From NCBI GenBank assembly GCA_944325315.1, contig CALVAA010000003.1, positions 52,055-116,054 on the forward strand: 64,000 bases of DNA, written 5' to 3'. Positions within the stretch are counted from its first letter, which is position 1. The number at the start of each line of letters is the position of its first letter. Shown one piece after another: positions 1-8,768 of the stretch. The stretch comes from Candidatus Gastranaerophilales bacterium (lineage in GTDB: Bacteria; Cyanobacteriota; Vampirovibrionia; Gastranaerophilales; Gastranaerophilaceae). The translations under genes and the position numbers were made by a program. The notes under the pieces are model-generated. The model made no database searches, was not told the DNA's origin, and worked only from the letters and a program-made list of their open reading frames with translations.

Positions 1-146
1 AAAAAAAGTACGAACCGATAAATCAAAACAAGGCCCAAATATTCAAAAAAACCTGCGAATAAAGCAAGTATAAATAAAACGTAGAATCTAAATTTATGTT
101 TTTTATAGTAAATATCGATTATATTTTTAAGTACAAAGAAATTCAA
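1..146 (-). CDS. N-terminus of a membrane protein, possibly ABC exporter (partial)
   Basis: The complementary strand reads from a TTG at 146-144, preceded by an AAGGAA ribosome site six bases upstream, and stays open to the window edge (about 48 codons). The peptide has a short basic start (residues 1-21, with KKHKFRF) followed by a strongly hydrophobic segment containing GFFEYLGLVLIYRF. An acidic residue and Leu-Gly after the first membrane helix are typical of ABC exporter permease domains, so that is the best guess. Only the first membrane segment is visible and the rest lies outside the window. It is divergent from the gene at 193. Confidence 0.45.
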   Translation of the reverse strand, partial: MNFFVLKNIIDIYYKKHKFRFYVLFILALFAGFFEYLGLVLIYRFVLF

Positions 147-192
147 AATTAATTCCTTGAAAAAAGTTCCTTGTTTAATTATACTCTTAATT

Positions 193-819
193 ATGCAAAG
201 CTTGTCAAGTAAAGAAAATTTTTTTATAGGCTTGTCACTATCAAACTCATCCAGCTATGATAGCTCTGTTTGTATACTGGACAGGAATTCATCCATTGTT
301 CTTATAGATAAATTTTATTTTGTGCAAGATATTGACTATTTTTTTGAAAATTCTCCTTATATAAATTCCTCCGTTGTTTGTATTTCAATTCCATATGATA
401 ATAAACTCCTGGAGGGTAAATGGAGAATACATTCAAAAAACTACAAAGCTCTTGGAGATTATTTTAAAATTAATAAAGACGATTGGACAAACAGAATTTC
501 CAAAAGATGTTGTGATACTTTTAAAAAGCTCAAAGCCAAGGGGATTAAAGTTATAAGATGCGATATAAATCAGCTCAGAACATCCTATGGGATATGTCCG
601 CATTATCAGTCCAGAACAAGTATAGACTGTAAAAATCTTCAAATTTCTCTTAAGATAAAATACGGCTTTTCTCAAATGCCCGAAAATATGCTTCCGGCTT
701 CAAGCTTGGAAGCGATAATCTGCGCTATGTTTGCAATGGAAAATGCAAACAATATTGAAACAACTAAAATTTTTGAAATAGAAGATATTCCGGTTTTAAC
801 AAGAAATAAATATGATTGA
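193..819 (+). CDS. RNase H-fold DUF429-like protein, probably degenerate
   Basis: A 208-residue protein starting at the ATG at 193; a TTG at 157 extends the frame by 12 residues, but neither start has a good ribosome site. The N-terminal strand reads IGLSLSNSS and a later strand VVCISIPY, the positions where DUF429/RNase H-fold nucleases normally carry catalytic Asp (GxDxA and xIDxP); here both are Ser. Near the C-terminus SLEAIICAMFA resembles the helix with the last acidic residue of that fold. The family assignment rests on this pattern alone. If correct, the protein has probably lost nuclease activity. Its stop abuts the stop of the convergent GH57 gene. Confidence 0.4.
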   Translation: MQSLSSKENFFIGLSLSNSSSYDSSVCILDRNSSIVLIDKFYFVQDIDYFFENSPYINSSVVCISIPYDNKLLEGKWRIHSKNYKALGDYFKINKDDWTNRISKRCCDTFKKLKAKGIKVIRCDINQLRTSYGICPHYQSRTSIDCKNLQISLKIKYGFSQMPENMLPASSLEAIICAMFAMENANNIETTKIFEIEDIPVLTRNKYD

Positions 820-3315
820 TTAGACTTTTCCTGTTAGTGAATCAATTTTTTCTTTATAGAAATTCATATTTATATTTAGTTTTTGTCCGATTTCAATAAA
901 ACACAATAATAATTTTCTTAAATTATTATGCTCTTTTTGATGAAGTTTGTTATAAAAGCCGTGGAAATCTTTGCAGAACATATCATAAAAGATGTTTTGA
1001 GCACTAGAAATTTGGGTTTCGATGTTTAGTTTTTCAAGTAAATCAAAGAATCCGGATAATTCTTTTGCATTTTTGTCATTGGGATTGCTTTTTAAATTTT
1101 CAATCAGAGAATCCAGTTTATTGGATAAAATTTCACGAACTTTTTCTATTCCGAGTTTTATATTGAATCTGTCCGTTAATTGTTTTGTTTTGAGCAGACT
1201 GTCTATTTTTTTGTTGTCCAGACAGCTTGTCATGCTTTTAAGATCTTTAATAAAAGTCGACAACAATGTATACTTAGCACAAACCCTGAAGCCTTCCGGA
1301 ATATCCATACCAAGATCGTTTAAATAGCTGATTGGTGTAAGCAGACTTTCGTATAAGTCTTTATATGTTTGGCTTGCCTTTTCAAGACGTGCAATAATAA
1401 GGTTTTCTAATATTATTTTTCTTCTGTCTATGGGAATATCCTTGAGAGAATAGAATTTGCTTCCTAAATACAACTCAATTGTCTGCAAGGTGTCTAAGAT
1501 ATTTCCTTTTTCAAAAACCTTTAAGATTTCTTTCTTTTCAATGTTAAAATCATCGCTACAGCTAAATTCCTTAACGGCGCAATAAAAATCGCTGTTTTGG
1601 GTTTGAACCATAGCGTAGCACATTTCTTTTTTTTCAAGAGTAATATTTGATGTTACTTCAACTTTACCAATTGTTAAAATATTATTTAAACTGTTATACT
1701 GTTTTGAATAAGATTTTTTCATGGAAAAACAGTACAATTTATCGTTGTTTAAATTCTCAAAAGATGATTCTATGGCATATTGTGCCGTAATTTTATCAAA
1801 ACCTATAGTAGCAGGCTTCACCCAGCGGTTATATATATCTTTTCCGTTTCCGAATTCAACAATATTGCTTTTGGCTTTTTGAAGAATGGAAAGAAAAGTT
1901 TTTTCCAGGTCCTCTTTGGAAAATTCACGTGATAATTCGATTGCCCTTGCAGCGTATTTTAAAATTTGCGTTGTTTCGATTCCTGAAATATCTGCAAAGA
2001 ACCACCCGCAGCTTGTATACATCAACTGCGCAAAGCGTTGTATTTCCATTAGTTTTATTGCTTTAACTTTTTCTTGATGACTAAGCTGTTTTTTTGTATT
2101 TAGCCTAAAAAACTCTTCAATGCTTTCGGTGCTTCTGTCTAATATTACATCTATATAGTTATTTCTTGCCTTCCAAAAATCTTCATAATATTTTGCTCCC
2201 CATACAGAACAGATTTTTGCAAGTTCGTCTCTCAGATAATCAAGAGCTTGCCTTAAAGGCTTTCTCCACTTTTGGTTCCAATGAGGCTGAGCGCCGGTAG
2301 AGCATCCGCAATCATCCATCCATCTTCCGACACCATGGGAACAGCTCCAAGCCGAAACAGGCTTTATATCGACTTCGTATACCGGCGGAAACATTTCAAG
2401 ATACTGTCCGTAATTTGTAATCGTAAAGCCTAAGTCTTTTGCTCCTACTCTTAAAACGTATGCTAATGCCATATCGCCGAATTTTGTATGGTGACCGTAG
2501 CTTTCCCCGTCCGTTGCAATGTTTACAAGCTGAGGGTGGTTTCTTGATGCAACATAGCCTTCATTTAACCTGTATGCAAATTTTTTACCATCTTGTAAAA
2601 GATTATCAAATGCTACAGATTTTGAAATTGAACCGTCATAGAAAAATAAATCAATATATTTTTGCTTATCTGTGCCTTCGGCAAAATACCTGTATGCTTG
2701 CGAAGGGTCTATTGTACCCCAAGAAACATCTTGCCAGTTGTTTTGTCCGATTTTATTTATGCATTTTGCCTGATGAGGGGAAAGTACGGTAAATTTTACA
2801 CCATAATCAATTAAAACCTCGAGTGTTTGGGCATCTACTGCAGTTTCGGCAAGCCAAATTCCTTCTGCGTTTCTGTTGAATCTTTTTTGAAAATCTTTTA
2901 AACCCCAGATAACCTGTGTAATTTTGTCATTTCTGTTTGCAAGAGGCATTATGATGTGGTTATACACCTGTGCCATAGCGCAGCCATGACCATTGTATAA
3001 TGAACGGGAATTTACATCTGCTTGAATTATTCTTTGATAGGCTTGATTATCATACTTTTCCATCCAACTTAAAAGCGTCGGGCCGAAATTGTAGCTCATA
3101 TATTGATAGTTGTTTGAAATTTCTATAATGGAATTATTCCCGTCAACAATTCTCGATGCTCCGTTTGGTCCATAGCATTGCCAAGAAATTTTTTCATTCC
3201 AGTCATGATTAGGTGCAGCGCTTTGCTGTATTTCAATTTCTTCTATCCAGGGGTTTTCTCTTGGCGGCTGGTAGAAATGCCCATGGATTGTTAAAAATTT
3301 CCTGTTTTCGCTCAT
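820..3315 (-). CDS. Glycoside hydrolase family 57 protein with DUF3536
   Basis: An 831-residue cytoplasmic protein without a signal peptide. The N-terminal half is a GH57 domain: IHGHFYQPPRENPW (about 9-23) is the first signature, EGIWLAETAVD (151-161) carries the candidate catalytic Glu, and ATDGESYGHH (about 268) a further acidic motif. CSHGVGRWMDDCGC follows around residue 325. The C-terminal half (about 500-831) is helical and matches the DUF3536 extension found on cyanobacterial and related GH57 proteins. GH57 enzymes act on alpha-glucans (amylases, 4-alpha-glucanotransferases, branching enzymes). The exact reaction cannot be told, but storage glucan metabolism is likely. It is transcribed alone and is convergent with the 193-819 gene. 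Confidence 0.85.
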   Translation of the reverse strand: MSENRKFLTIHGHFYQPPRENPWIEEIEIQQSAAPNHDWNEKISWQCYGPNGASRIVDGNNSIIEISNNYQYMSYNFGPTLLSWMEKYDNQAYQRIIQADVNSRSLYNGHGCAMAQVYNHIIMPLANRNDKITQVIWGLKDFQKRFNRNAEGIWLAETAVDAQTLEVLIDYGVKFTVLSPHQAKCINKIGQNNWQDVSWGTIDPSQAYRYFAEGTDKQKYIDLFFYDGSISKSVAFDNLLQDGKKFAYRLNEGYVASRNHPQLVNIATDGESYGHHTKFGDMALAYVLRVGAKDLGFTITNYGQYLEMFPPVYEVDIKPVSAWSCSHGVGRWMDDCGCSTGAQPHWNQKWRKPLRQALDYLRDELAKICSVWGAKYYEDFWKARNNYIDVILDRSTESIEEFFRLNTKKQLSHQEKVKAIKLMEIQRFAQLMYTSCGWFFADISGIETTQILKYAARAIELSREFSKEDLEKTFLSILQKAKSNIVEFGNGKDIYNRWVKPATIGFDKITAQYAIESSFENLNNDKLYCFSMKKSYSKQYNSLNNILTIGKVEVTSNITLEKKEMCYAMVQTQNSDFYCAVKEFSCSDDFNIEKKEILKVFEKGNILDTLQTIELYLGSKFYSLKDIPIDRRKIILENLIIARLEKASQTYKDLYESLLTPISYLNDLGMDIPEGFRVCAKYTLLSTFIKDLKSMTSCLDNKKIDSLLKTKQLTDRFNIKLGIEKVREILSNKLDSLIENLKSNPNDKNAKELSGFFDLLEKLNIETQISSAQNIFYDMFCKDFHGFYNKLHQKEHNNLRKLLLCFIEIGQKLNINMNFYKEKIDSLTGKV

Positions 3316-3361
3316 CTTTTTCGCTCAATATCCTATCTTTCAGTTATATTTGTGCCTTGTT

Positions 3362-3868
3362 TTAATTTTTGGCTTCTTCTTTTTTTGCTTTTTTTATAAT
3401 TTTTAAATCATTAACATCCAGCCAAGGATCATTTAAAGCTGTTGAAAAAACAGTTGCGCTGAGTTCAATTTTATCTCCCGCATCTAAATCTATGTGTTTT
3501 TCAGCTAATTCTTTTTTTAAAAAAAGCTTCATTTCGGATAAGGGAATACTATGATCTATGACATCATCCCTTTGAATTAAAATTCCTATATATTTGTTGC
3601 TTGGCCTTAAGGCTTTTTTGTAATCAAGCCCCAGTGTTGAAAATTTATCGAATGTTGCCTGCATTTTTACTGTTTTGTTTAGGTATTTGTGAGGATTGTT
3701 AACAACAGCTAATGGCGAAACATTGATTACTTTTTGGGCTGTTTTTGCCTGTTGAAGCTGTTTTTTTTGGATAGAATTATTTCCTTTGCTCAACGCTTGA
3801 TTAAAAATCCCGCATGATAGACCGATTACAAGAGCCAAGGATAGTGTTGATATAAATTTTTTGTTCAT
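3362..3868 (-). CDS. Small secreted protein, possible OB-fold
   Basis: A 168-residue protein with an N-terminal signal peptide (basic MNKK, then a hydrophobic run ending near ALSKG, about residue 28). A Gln/Lys-rich linker follows. The rest has the pattern NPHKYLNKTVKMQATF ... IDLDAGDKIELSATVF ... PWLDVNDLKII. This rhythm (NPxKYLxKxVxxxxxx; GDKIxxxxxV; PWLDVxxI) resembles small bacterial OB-fold domains that are exported. No catalytic motif is seen. It lies 46 bases downstream of GH57 on the same strand with its own AGAGGAA-like ribosome site. Function unknown. Confidence 0.5.
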   Translation of the reverse strand: MNKKFISTLSLALVIGLSCGIFNQALSKGNNSIQKKQLQQAKTAQKVINVSPLAVVNNPHKYLNKTVKMQATFDKFSTLGLDYKKALRPSNKYIGILIQRDDVIDHSIPLSEMKLFLKKELAEKHIDLDAGDKIELSATVFSTALNDPWLDVNDLKIIKKAKKEEAKN

Positions 3869-3911
3869 TTTTTCCTCTACAATATATTATTTCAAAACAA
3901 GTTTAACATAA

Positions 3912-4808
3912 TTATTGTTTATTTAAAATATCAATCTCGACAGTGTTCAGATTAAGATATTTTATTGGATTTAAAAAAGCAAATTGTTTTATATCTTTTT
4001 TTGATATAAAATCGGTTTTTAGTAAATTTAGGCAAATTTCATCAAGAGTTTTATTTGAGCCTGCAATTGTACCGTTTTCATCTTTTCCTTCTTTAATTTT
4101 CTTATTACAAAATACAATTTCTCCCTCAAAATTACTTGAAGGCAAGCTGTCACTTACTAAAATTATCCTGTCTTTTGGTTTGGTTTTCAAAACAAGTTTT
4201 AAAATATCCTTAGATAGATGTATAAAATCAGCTATTATTTCACAATAAATTTTATCATTAATAAGTCCTTCAAGTGCCACGGAAGCTTGTCTGTGGTAAA
4301 TCGGATTCATTGCATTAAAATGATGTGTGGTTGCATGACAATTCTTTAAGGAAAAAAAAGCTGTATGTCCGGCTTGGGTTTTAATGTTTTTTTCATTCAG
4401 ATAATTAATTAAATCAACATCAACCTCGGGGGCAACAGTTACAATCTTTACAATATCACTGTAGTTTCCGACTGTTTTTTTAAAATTTTCAATCGTTCCT
4501 TTTTTGAATGTTTTTTTATCCTGAATCCCTGCCTTGTCAGGGCTTAAAAACGTGCCTTCCAGATGTATTCCTATTATAAATGCTTCTTTTTTAACACTGT
4601 TTAATTGTTCTTGTTTTATTTTTTGAAAAAGAGCAAGCTGTTTTTGAATGTTTTTATCATTTTCGCCAACCAGCGTCGGGCAAATTCCTCTAATATTTCT
4701 TTTATAAAATTCTTTTAAAACAAATTTTATTTCGTCGTAATTTGCATAATTAAAGTTAATCCCGAAAGAGCCATGGGTATGATTATCTATAAAAAATAAA
4801 TCTTCCAA
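3912..4808 (-). CDS. nagA: N-acetylglucosamine-6-phosphate deacetylase, short form
   Basis: Amidohydrolase-fold enzyme that removes acetate from GlcNAc-6-phosphate in amino-sugar recycling. Visible motifs are DNHTHG at residues 8-13, GIHLEGTF (metal-binding Glu), QAGHTAF and TTHHFNAMNP (metal- and substrate-binding His), and ILVSDSLP (catalytic Asp). At 298 residues it is about 80 shorter than usual: the N-terminal beta-sandwich strand set and the C-terminal strands after NPIKYLNLN are nearly absent, leaving the barrel alone. The start is TTG with AGGAAA upstream. No nagB or sugar transporter is adjacent. Confidence 0.8.
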   Translation of the reverse strand: MEDLFFIDNHTHGSFGINFNYANYDEIKFVLKEFYKRNIRGICPTLVGENDKNIQKQLALFQKIKQEQLNSVKKEAFIIGIHLEGTFLSPDKAGIQDKKTFKKGTIENFKKTVGNYSDIVKIVTVAPEVDVDLINYLNEKNIKTQAGHTAFFSLKNCHATTHHFNAMNPIYHRQASVALEGLINDKIYCEIIADFIHLSKDILKLVLKTKPKDRIILVSDSLPSSNFEGEIVFCNKKIKEGKDENGTIAGSNKTLDEICLNLLKTDFISKKDIKQFAFLNPIKYLNLNTVEIDILNKQ

Positions 4809-4963
4809 TTGCTTTTTTCCTAAATTTCATTAAAACTACAACATACATTATAACGTGAATTTATGAAATTGTTAAATATTGTTAAGAAAAAAAAGAATAA
4901 TACTAAAGAATTAATACTTTGTTGTCGTATAAAAAAATATCAATACAAAGGAAAGGTGACAAT

Positions 4964-5989
4964 ATGGGATTAGCAGCAAGTCAAGCTCGCTTTCTTGGTT
5001 TAACTGCAAGGAAAAGTAATGTTGAATATCAAGGGCAACAAATAAACCAACAAAGGGTAGCATTATCCAATGAAGTTATGGGACTATACAGTGAATACAA
5101 CAATCTTGATGTTCCTGTGCCTCCTTCGGTTAATGACTATGTAAAAACAGTTTATACACTTGATTCTACGTATGAAGATTACGAAATATCAAGCTTTTCA
5201 AAAATACAAGAAGGCGAATATCAAGGATACTATGATGTTGTATTATCATATCAAGACAGTGTAGCGCAAGCATACACATATTCCGCACGTGACAGTGTAA
5301 TTACGGCCGAAAAGGGTGAAAACGGATATTCGTATTTAAATTTTCAATTCGGCACAGAAAACTATACATATGATGAAAACGATCCTGATAATTCAACCAT
5401 AACAAAAATCACGGGTGACTATGAAAGATATCAGGGATTAAGCACAATTATGAACAGCCAAGGGCTAAGTGAAGGTGTATTTTATATGTATATGAGAAAC
5501 GGTACAGCTTACTATACATCTGAAAACGACCTTGATTCTACCGCTTTTGAAACGGTTGACGGAAAGCAAATGTATTATGGTACTTATAATTTTGACTATC
5601 AAGGCTCAAAATCCGTTTCAAAAAATGTTCAGGCAAAAGCCTCGCTAACCCAAGGCTCTGACGGTAGATTGACCTCAATACAAATACTAAGCTCGCCCGA
5701 TGCTCCGGATATTGAAGGTTATTCTTACTCTATTACTACAAGCTCTACAGAAGATGAGTCAGCTTATGACGATGCTATGAATAAGTATTACTATGAAAAG
5801 CAGGTATACGAAAGAGAAGTTGAGAGAATCAACCAAAAAACAAAAACTCTGCAAGAAGAAGACAGAAGTCTTGAATTGCAATTAAACCAGCTTGATACCG
5901 AGCAAAATGCTATTGCAACCGAGATGGAATCAGTTTCTAAGGTTATTGAAGATACAATTGATTCGGTCTTCAAAACATATAGCAGCTAA
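4964..5989 (+). CDS. Helix-ended repeat-family protein, MGLAASQ type
   Basis: A 341-residue protein whose start is the ATG at 4964, preceded by AAAGGTG; the longer TTG frame from 4919 is rejected. There is no signal peptide. Residues 1-50 form a predicted amphipathic helix beginning MGLAASQARFLGLTARKS, and the last about 70 residues form a heptad-rich coiled coil (QLNQLDTEQNAIATEMES...). The middle is Tyr/Ser/Asp-rich and beta-like. The same end motifs occur in the gene at 8769 with a different middle. Conserved terminal helices around a variable middle recall flagellar axial proteins and other self-assembling secreted filaments, but no sequence match to them is evident. Function unknown. Confidence 0.6.
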   Translation: MGLAASQARFLGLTARKSNVEYQGQQINQQRVALSNEVMGLYSEYNNLDVPVPPSVNDYVKTVYTLDSTYEDYEISSFSKIQEGEYQGYYDVVLSYQDSVAQAYTYSARDSVITAEKGENGYSYLNFQFGTENYTYDENDPDNSTITKITGDYERYQGLSTIMNSQGLSEGVFYMYMRNGTAYYTSENDLDSTAFETVDGKQMYYGTYNFDYQGSKSVSKNVQAKASLTQGSDGRLTSIQILSSPDAPDIEGYSYSITTSSTEDESAYDDAMNKYYYEKQVYEREVERINQKTKTLQEEDRSLELQLNQLDTEQNAIATEMESVSKVIEDTIDSVFKTYSS

Positions 5990-6018
5990 AATTTTATTTC
6001 ATTATTCCTTTGTATTTA

Positions 6019-6046
6019 TCCCCCGGTTGTTTTACCGGGGGATTTT
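6019..6046 (+). terminator. Rho-independent terminator, probably shared
   Basis: A perfect 8-bp GC-rich stem (CCCCCGGT at 6020-6027 and ACCGGGGG at 6034-6041) with a 6-base loop, followed by ATTTT. It lies just after the stop at 5989. The ferritin gene converges from the right and ends at 6117, so the hairpin may stop both transcripts. Confidence 0.85.
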
Positions 6047-6116
6047 GTTAAAAATTTAAAAGTGTTTTCAATTTTATTTATATTTATAATAACTCTAAAA
6101 GGCCTTAATTGTATTT

Positions 6117-6626
6117 TTAGCCGATTACAGGTGCAACGTATGTTCTTTGAGCCAGTTCTTTATCTAAAGCCAAAAGTGCGTTTTTATCGTCGCCGATAAG
6201 TTCAAGCTGAGCTAAAACTCCGCCAACATTAGCCTCTTCTTCAACCTGTTCTTTTAAGTACCAATTTAAAAATATTATTGCTGCTCTGTCTTTTTCGCTT
6301 TCCGCTACATCTAAAAGTGCATTAATTCTCGATGTAACATATTCTTCATGTGCTAATACCGCTTTAAATACATCTAAAGGACTGTTCCAATTATTTTGCG
6401 GTTTTTCTATTTCAAAAAGTTCAATTTTTCCGTTTCTTTGTATAACATAATCAAACATTCCCATAGCATGGGCATGTTCTTCTTGAACTTGAACATCCAT
6501 CCAATTTACAAAACCTGCTAAATTAAGGTTTGCAAAATATGCTTTCATGGATAAATAAAGATACTCGCTGAATAATTCTTTGTTAATTTGTTCCAAAAAG
6601 GCTTGCTGCATTTTTTCACTTATCAT
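6117..6626 (-). CDS. ftnA: Non-haem ferritin, iron storage
   Basis: A 169-residue four-helix-bundle ferritin that oxidises Fe(II) and stores it in a 24-subunit shell. Ferroxidase residues are visible in order: NKELFSEYLYLSM (Glu17 region), QEEHAHAMGMFDYV (EExxH motif) and LKEQVEEEANV (EQxxEE). Length and motif spacing are normal. It is divergent from pyruvate kinase, with about 155 bases of AT-rich promoter DNA between them, and has an AGGAGGAA ribosome site. No Fur box was identified by eye. Confidence 0.92.
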   Translation of the reverse strand: MISEKMQQAFLEQINKELFSEYLYLSMKAYFANLNLAGFVNWMDVQVQEEHAHAMGMFDYVIQRNGKIELFEIEKPQNNWNSPLDVFKAVLAHEEYVTSRINALLDVAESEKDRAAIIFLNWYLKEQVEEEANVGGVLAQLELIGDDKNALLALDKELAQRTYVAPVIG

Positions 6627-6782
6627 AAATATTCCTCCTGTTTATATAATTTCAATTTAGCATAAATATAAATATTTAAATTAATTTGCAAGATAAATTT
6701 ATCAGAATTTTTATATTAATATAGTGTTATAAAGTTTTTTGTATAAAATAATAATTACATAGACTATAAAAAGAAGGAGCAT

Positions 6783-8210
6783 ATGAAAAAAAATTTAAAT
6801 AAAAGGACAAAAATAGTTGCTACAATCGGGCCGGCAACAGAAAGCGAACAAGCAATTGAAAATTTGATTAAAGCAGGTGTCAATGTTTTTAGATTAAATA
6901 CATCCCATGGCAGTGAAGAGGACCATGAAAAAAAATTTGACTTAATAAGAAGTGTCTGCAAAAAAATGGATGTTTATTGCGCAATAATGATAGATTTACA
7001 AGGGCCGAAAATAAGAGTCGGAAATATCAGACAAAATATTGAACTAAAAAAAGGGCAAGAAGTAATATTTAAACACAGTACAGAAGAAGACGGCATTATT
7101 CCGGTTGATTATAGCGGAATTGCAAATGATGTAGCGGAAGGAAGTAAAATTCTGCTTGATGACGGCAAAATCCATGTTGTTGTGAATAAAGTTGAAGATA
7201 ACAAAGTTTATGCAACCGTTACAAACGGCGGAACTTTAAAACCAAGAAAAGGGTTAAACATTCCGGGCTCTACAAACAGTCTTAAAGCAATCAGTGAAAA
7301 AGATATTGAATTTATTAAATTTGCAATAAGAAAACAAGCGGACTATATAGCTCTTTCTTTTGTAAGACAAAAAGAAGATGTCTTATTAGCTAAAAAATAT
7401 ATTAATGACTTTGGCTCAGATATTCCTGTGATTTCAAAACTTGAAAAACCCCAGGCAATAGAAAATCTTGAAAGCATAGTAAATGTGTCTGATTGTATAA
7501 TGGTTGCAAGAGGAGATTTGGGAATCGAACTTTCTCCTACTGAAGTTCCGATTTGTCAAAAGAAAATTATAGCGGAATGTAATAAACAAAAAAAGCCTGT
7601 AATCGTTGCAACGCAAATGCTGGAGAGCATGATAGATAATCCTATTCCGACAAGGGCGGAAAGCTCTGATGTTGCAAATGCAATATTGGATGGTGCGGAT
7701 GCTGTGATGCTGAGTGCTGAAACTTCCGTAGGTTCTTTTGCAATTGAAGCGGTTGAAACTATGTCAAATATTGCAAAAACAACGGAAAATAGTGAATTTT
7801 ACTTTTTCGATAATGATTTTCAGATATCCGAACAAATTGCCCTTACAAGACAAGCAATTGTATTTGGGGCGGATAAAATGCTTAAATATGTAAATGCAAA
7901 AGCAATTTTAAGCTTCACAAGACACGGATATTCTACAAGATTAATGTCAAAATTAAAACCTTCCGTTCCTATAATTATGATTTCGGATGATGAAAGCACT
8001 TGCAGAAAAATGACACTTTGTTGGGGAGTTTTTCCTTTTCAAAAGCTTTGGAATGATACTTTAGAGAAGGATTTATTGATAAATATAGATAACTTTTTGA
8101 CAAATGAAATAGGTTTAAATAAAGGAGATTATGTAATTATTACAGGTTCTTCCCTAAATATTATTTCAGGAAGAACAAACTTTGTCAGAGTACATAAAAT
8201 CGGCACATAA
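6783..8210 (+). CDS. pyk: Pyruvate kinase
   Basis: A 475-residue glycolytic enzyme that converts phosphoenolpyruvate and ADP to pyruvate and ATP. It starts TKIVATIGPATES (residues 8-20), then FRLNTSHG, the metal/substrate motif ISKLEKPQAIENL with the catalytic Lys, and MVARGDLGIE. ATQMLESMI and PTRAESSDVANAILDGADAVMLSAETSVG are also in place. The C-terminal allosteric domain is of normal length. A strong ribosome site (AAGAAGGAG) precedes the ATG. The gene is monocistronic. Confidence 0.96.
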   Translation: MKKNLNKRTKIVATIGPATESEQAIENLIKAGVNVFRLNTSHGSEEDHEKKFDLIRSVCKKMDVYCAIMIDLQGPKIRVGNIRQNIELKKGQEVIFKHSTEEDGIIPVDYSGIANDVAEGSKILLDDGKIHVVVNKVEDNKVYATVTNGGTLKPRKGLNIPGSTNSLKAISEKDIEFIKFAIRKQADYIALSFVRQKEDVLLAKKYINDFGSDIPVISKLEKPQAIENLESIVNVSDCIMVARGDLGIELSPTEVPICQKKIIAECNKQKKPVIVATQMLESMIDNPIPTRAESSDVANAILDGADAVMLSAETSVGSFAIEAVETMSNIAKTTENSEFYFFDNDFQISEQIALTRQAIVFGADKMLKYVNAKAILSFTRHGYSTRLMSKLKPSVPIIMISDDESTCRKMTLCWGVFPFQKLWNDTLEKDLLINIDNFLTNEIGLNKGDYVIITGSSLNIISGRTNFVRVHKIGT

Positions 8211-8301
8211 AAAGTTAAACCGAAACTTTATTTTCAGTATATAGCCGCACAAAAGAAATGAAAACATTTAAATTGGCGGCTTTATATCTATATTTAAATG
8301 C

Positions 8302-8346
8302 ATATACTTTCCTGAAATTACAAAAATTTCAGGAAAGCGGGTATAT
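8302..8346 (+). terminator. Long hairpin downstream of pyk
   Basis: A perfect 13-bp inverted repeat (CTTTCCTGAAATT at 8307-8319 with AATTTCAGGAAAG at 8325-8337) and a 5-base loop. It is extended by ATATAC/GTATAT (8302-8307 with 8341-8346) across a CGG bulge. It lies about 90 bases after the pyk stop. The U-run is weak, so it may be a terminator or an mRNA 3'-end stabilising stem. Confidence 0.55.
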
Positions 8347-8420
8347 ATTATTAAACAAATTTTTCTTTTGTTGTTTTGAATTTATTCTGCCTATGATAAC
8401 CGACGGCGAATCAAATTATT

Positions 8421-8456
8421 AAAAAAAACGGCTAATTTGTGAACAAATTAAGCCGT
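8421..8456 (-). terminator. Hairpin plus U-run oriented for the minus strand
   Basis: The arms ACGGCT-AATTTG and CAAATT-A-AGCCGT (8428-8456) pair with one bulged A, and eight A residues at 8421-8428 give a U8 tail on the minus strand. This looks like an intrinsic terminator for leftward transcription, yet no leftward gene lies to its right before the plus-strand gene at 8769. Confidence 0.5.
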
Positions 8457-8606
8457 GATGGATAGAATTAGTATTACGGAGTTTATAGAGGAGTTTACAT
8501 GCTATTTAATGTGTGTGAATAAAAATTGTTGCTAATTTTACTTTAAATTGTCAAATTATTTTACAAAAGTTAACATATATAAAAAACCTTATTACATCTT
8601 GTTTTT

Positions 8607-8634
8607 TTGACATTGTGTATATAAAAAGTATATA
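8607..8634 (+). promoter_or_regulatory. Sigma-70-type promoter for the 8769 gene
   Basis: TTGACA at 8607-8612 and TATATA at 8629-8634, separated by 16 bases, in AT-rich DNA about 135 bases upstream of the start codon. This implies a 5' leader of roughly 125 bases. Confidence 0.6.
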
Positions 8635-8768
8635 AAAATGTAAACAAATGTAAACAATACAAATGAAAAAAGTTATTTAAAATTTGAAAGTGGAATTAAA
8701 AAATTAGTTAAAAGGATTATAAAACTCAAATAAAATCTGCAAGTAATTTAAAAGTAAAGGTGGTAAAA

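Larger units (their letters stand above)
8211..8768. other. Non-coding stretch between pyk and the next gene
   Basis: About 560 bases without a convincing gene. It contains two hairpins (8302-8346 and 8428-8456) and a consensus-like promoter at 8607-8634. A seven-codon frame at 8499-8522 follows a good AGAGGAG ribosome site, but it is too short to support as a gene. The rest is AT-rich. Confidence 0.6.

Noticed and set aside
4919..4963. Longer TTG-started form of the helix-ended protein (15 extra residues)
   Set aside because: The AAAGGTG ribosome site and the MGLxASQ start shared with the paralogue fix the start at 4964.
8499..8522. Seven-codon frame after AGAGGAG, possible leader peptide
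   Set aside because: Too short, no regulatory residue bias, and upstream of the mapped promoter-like sequence rather than in the leader.
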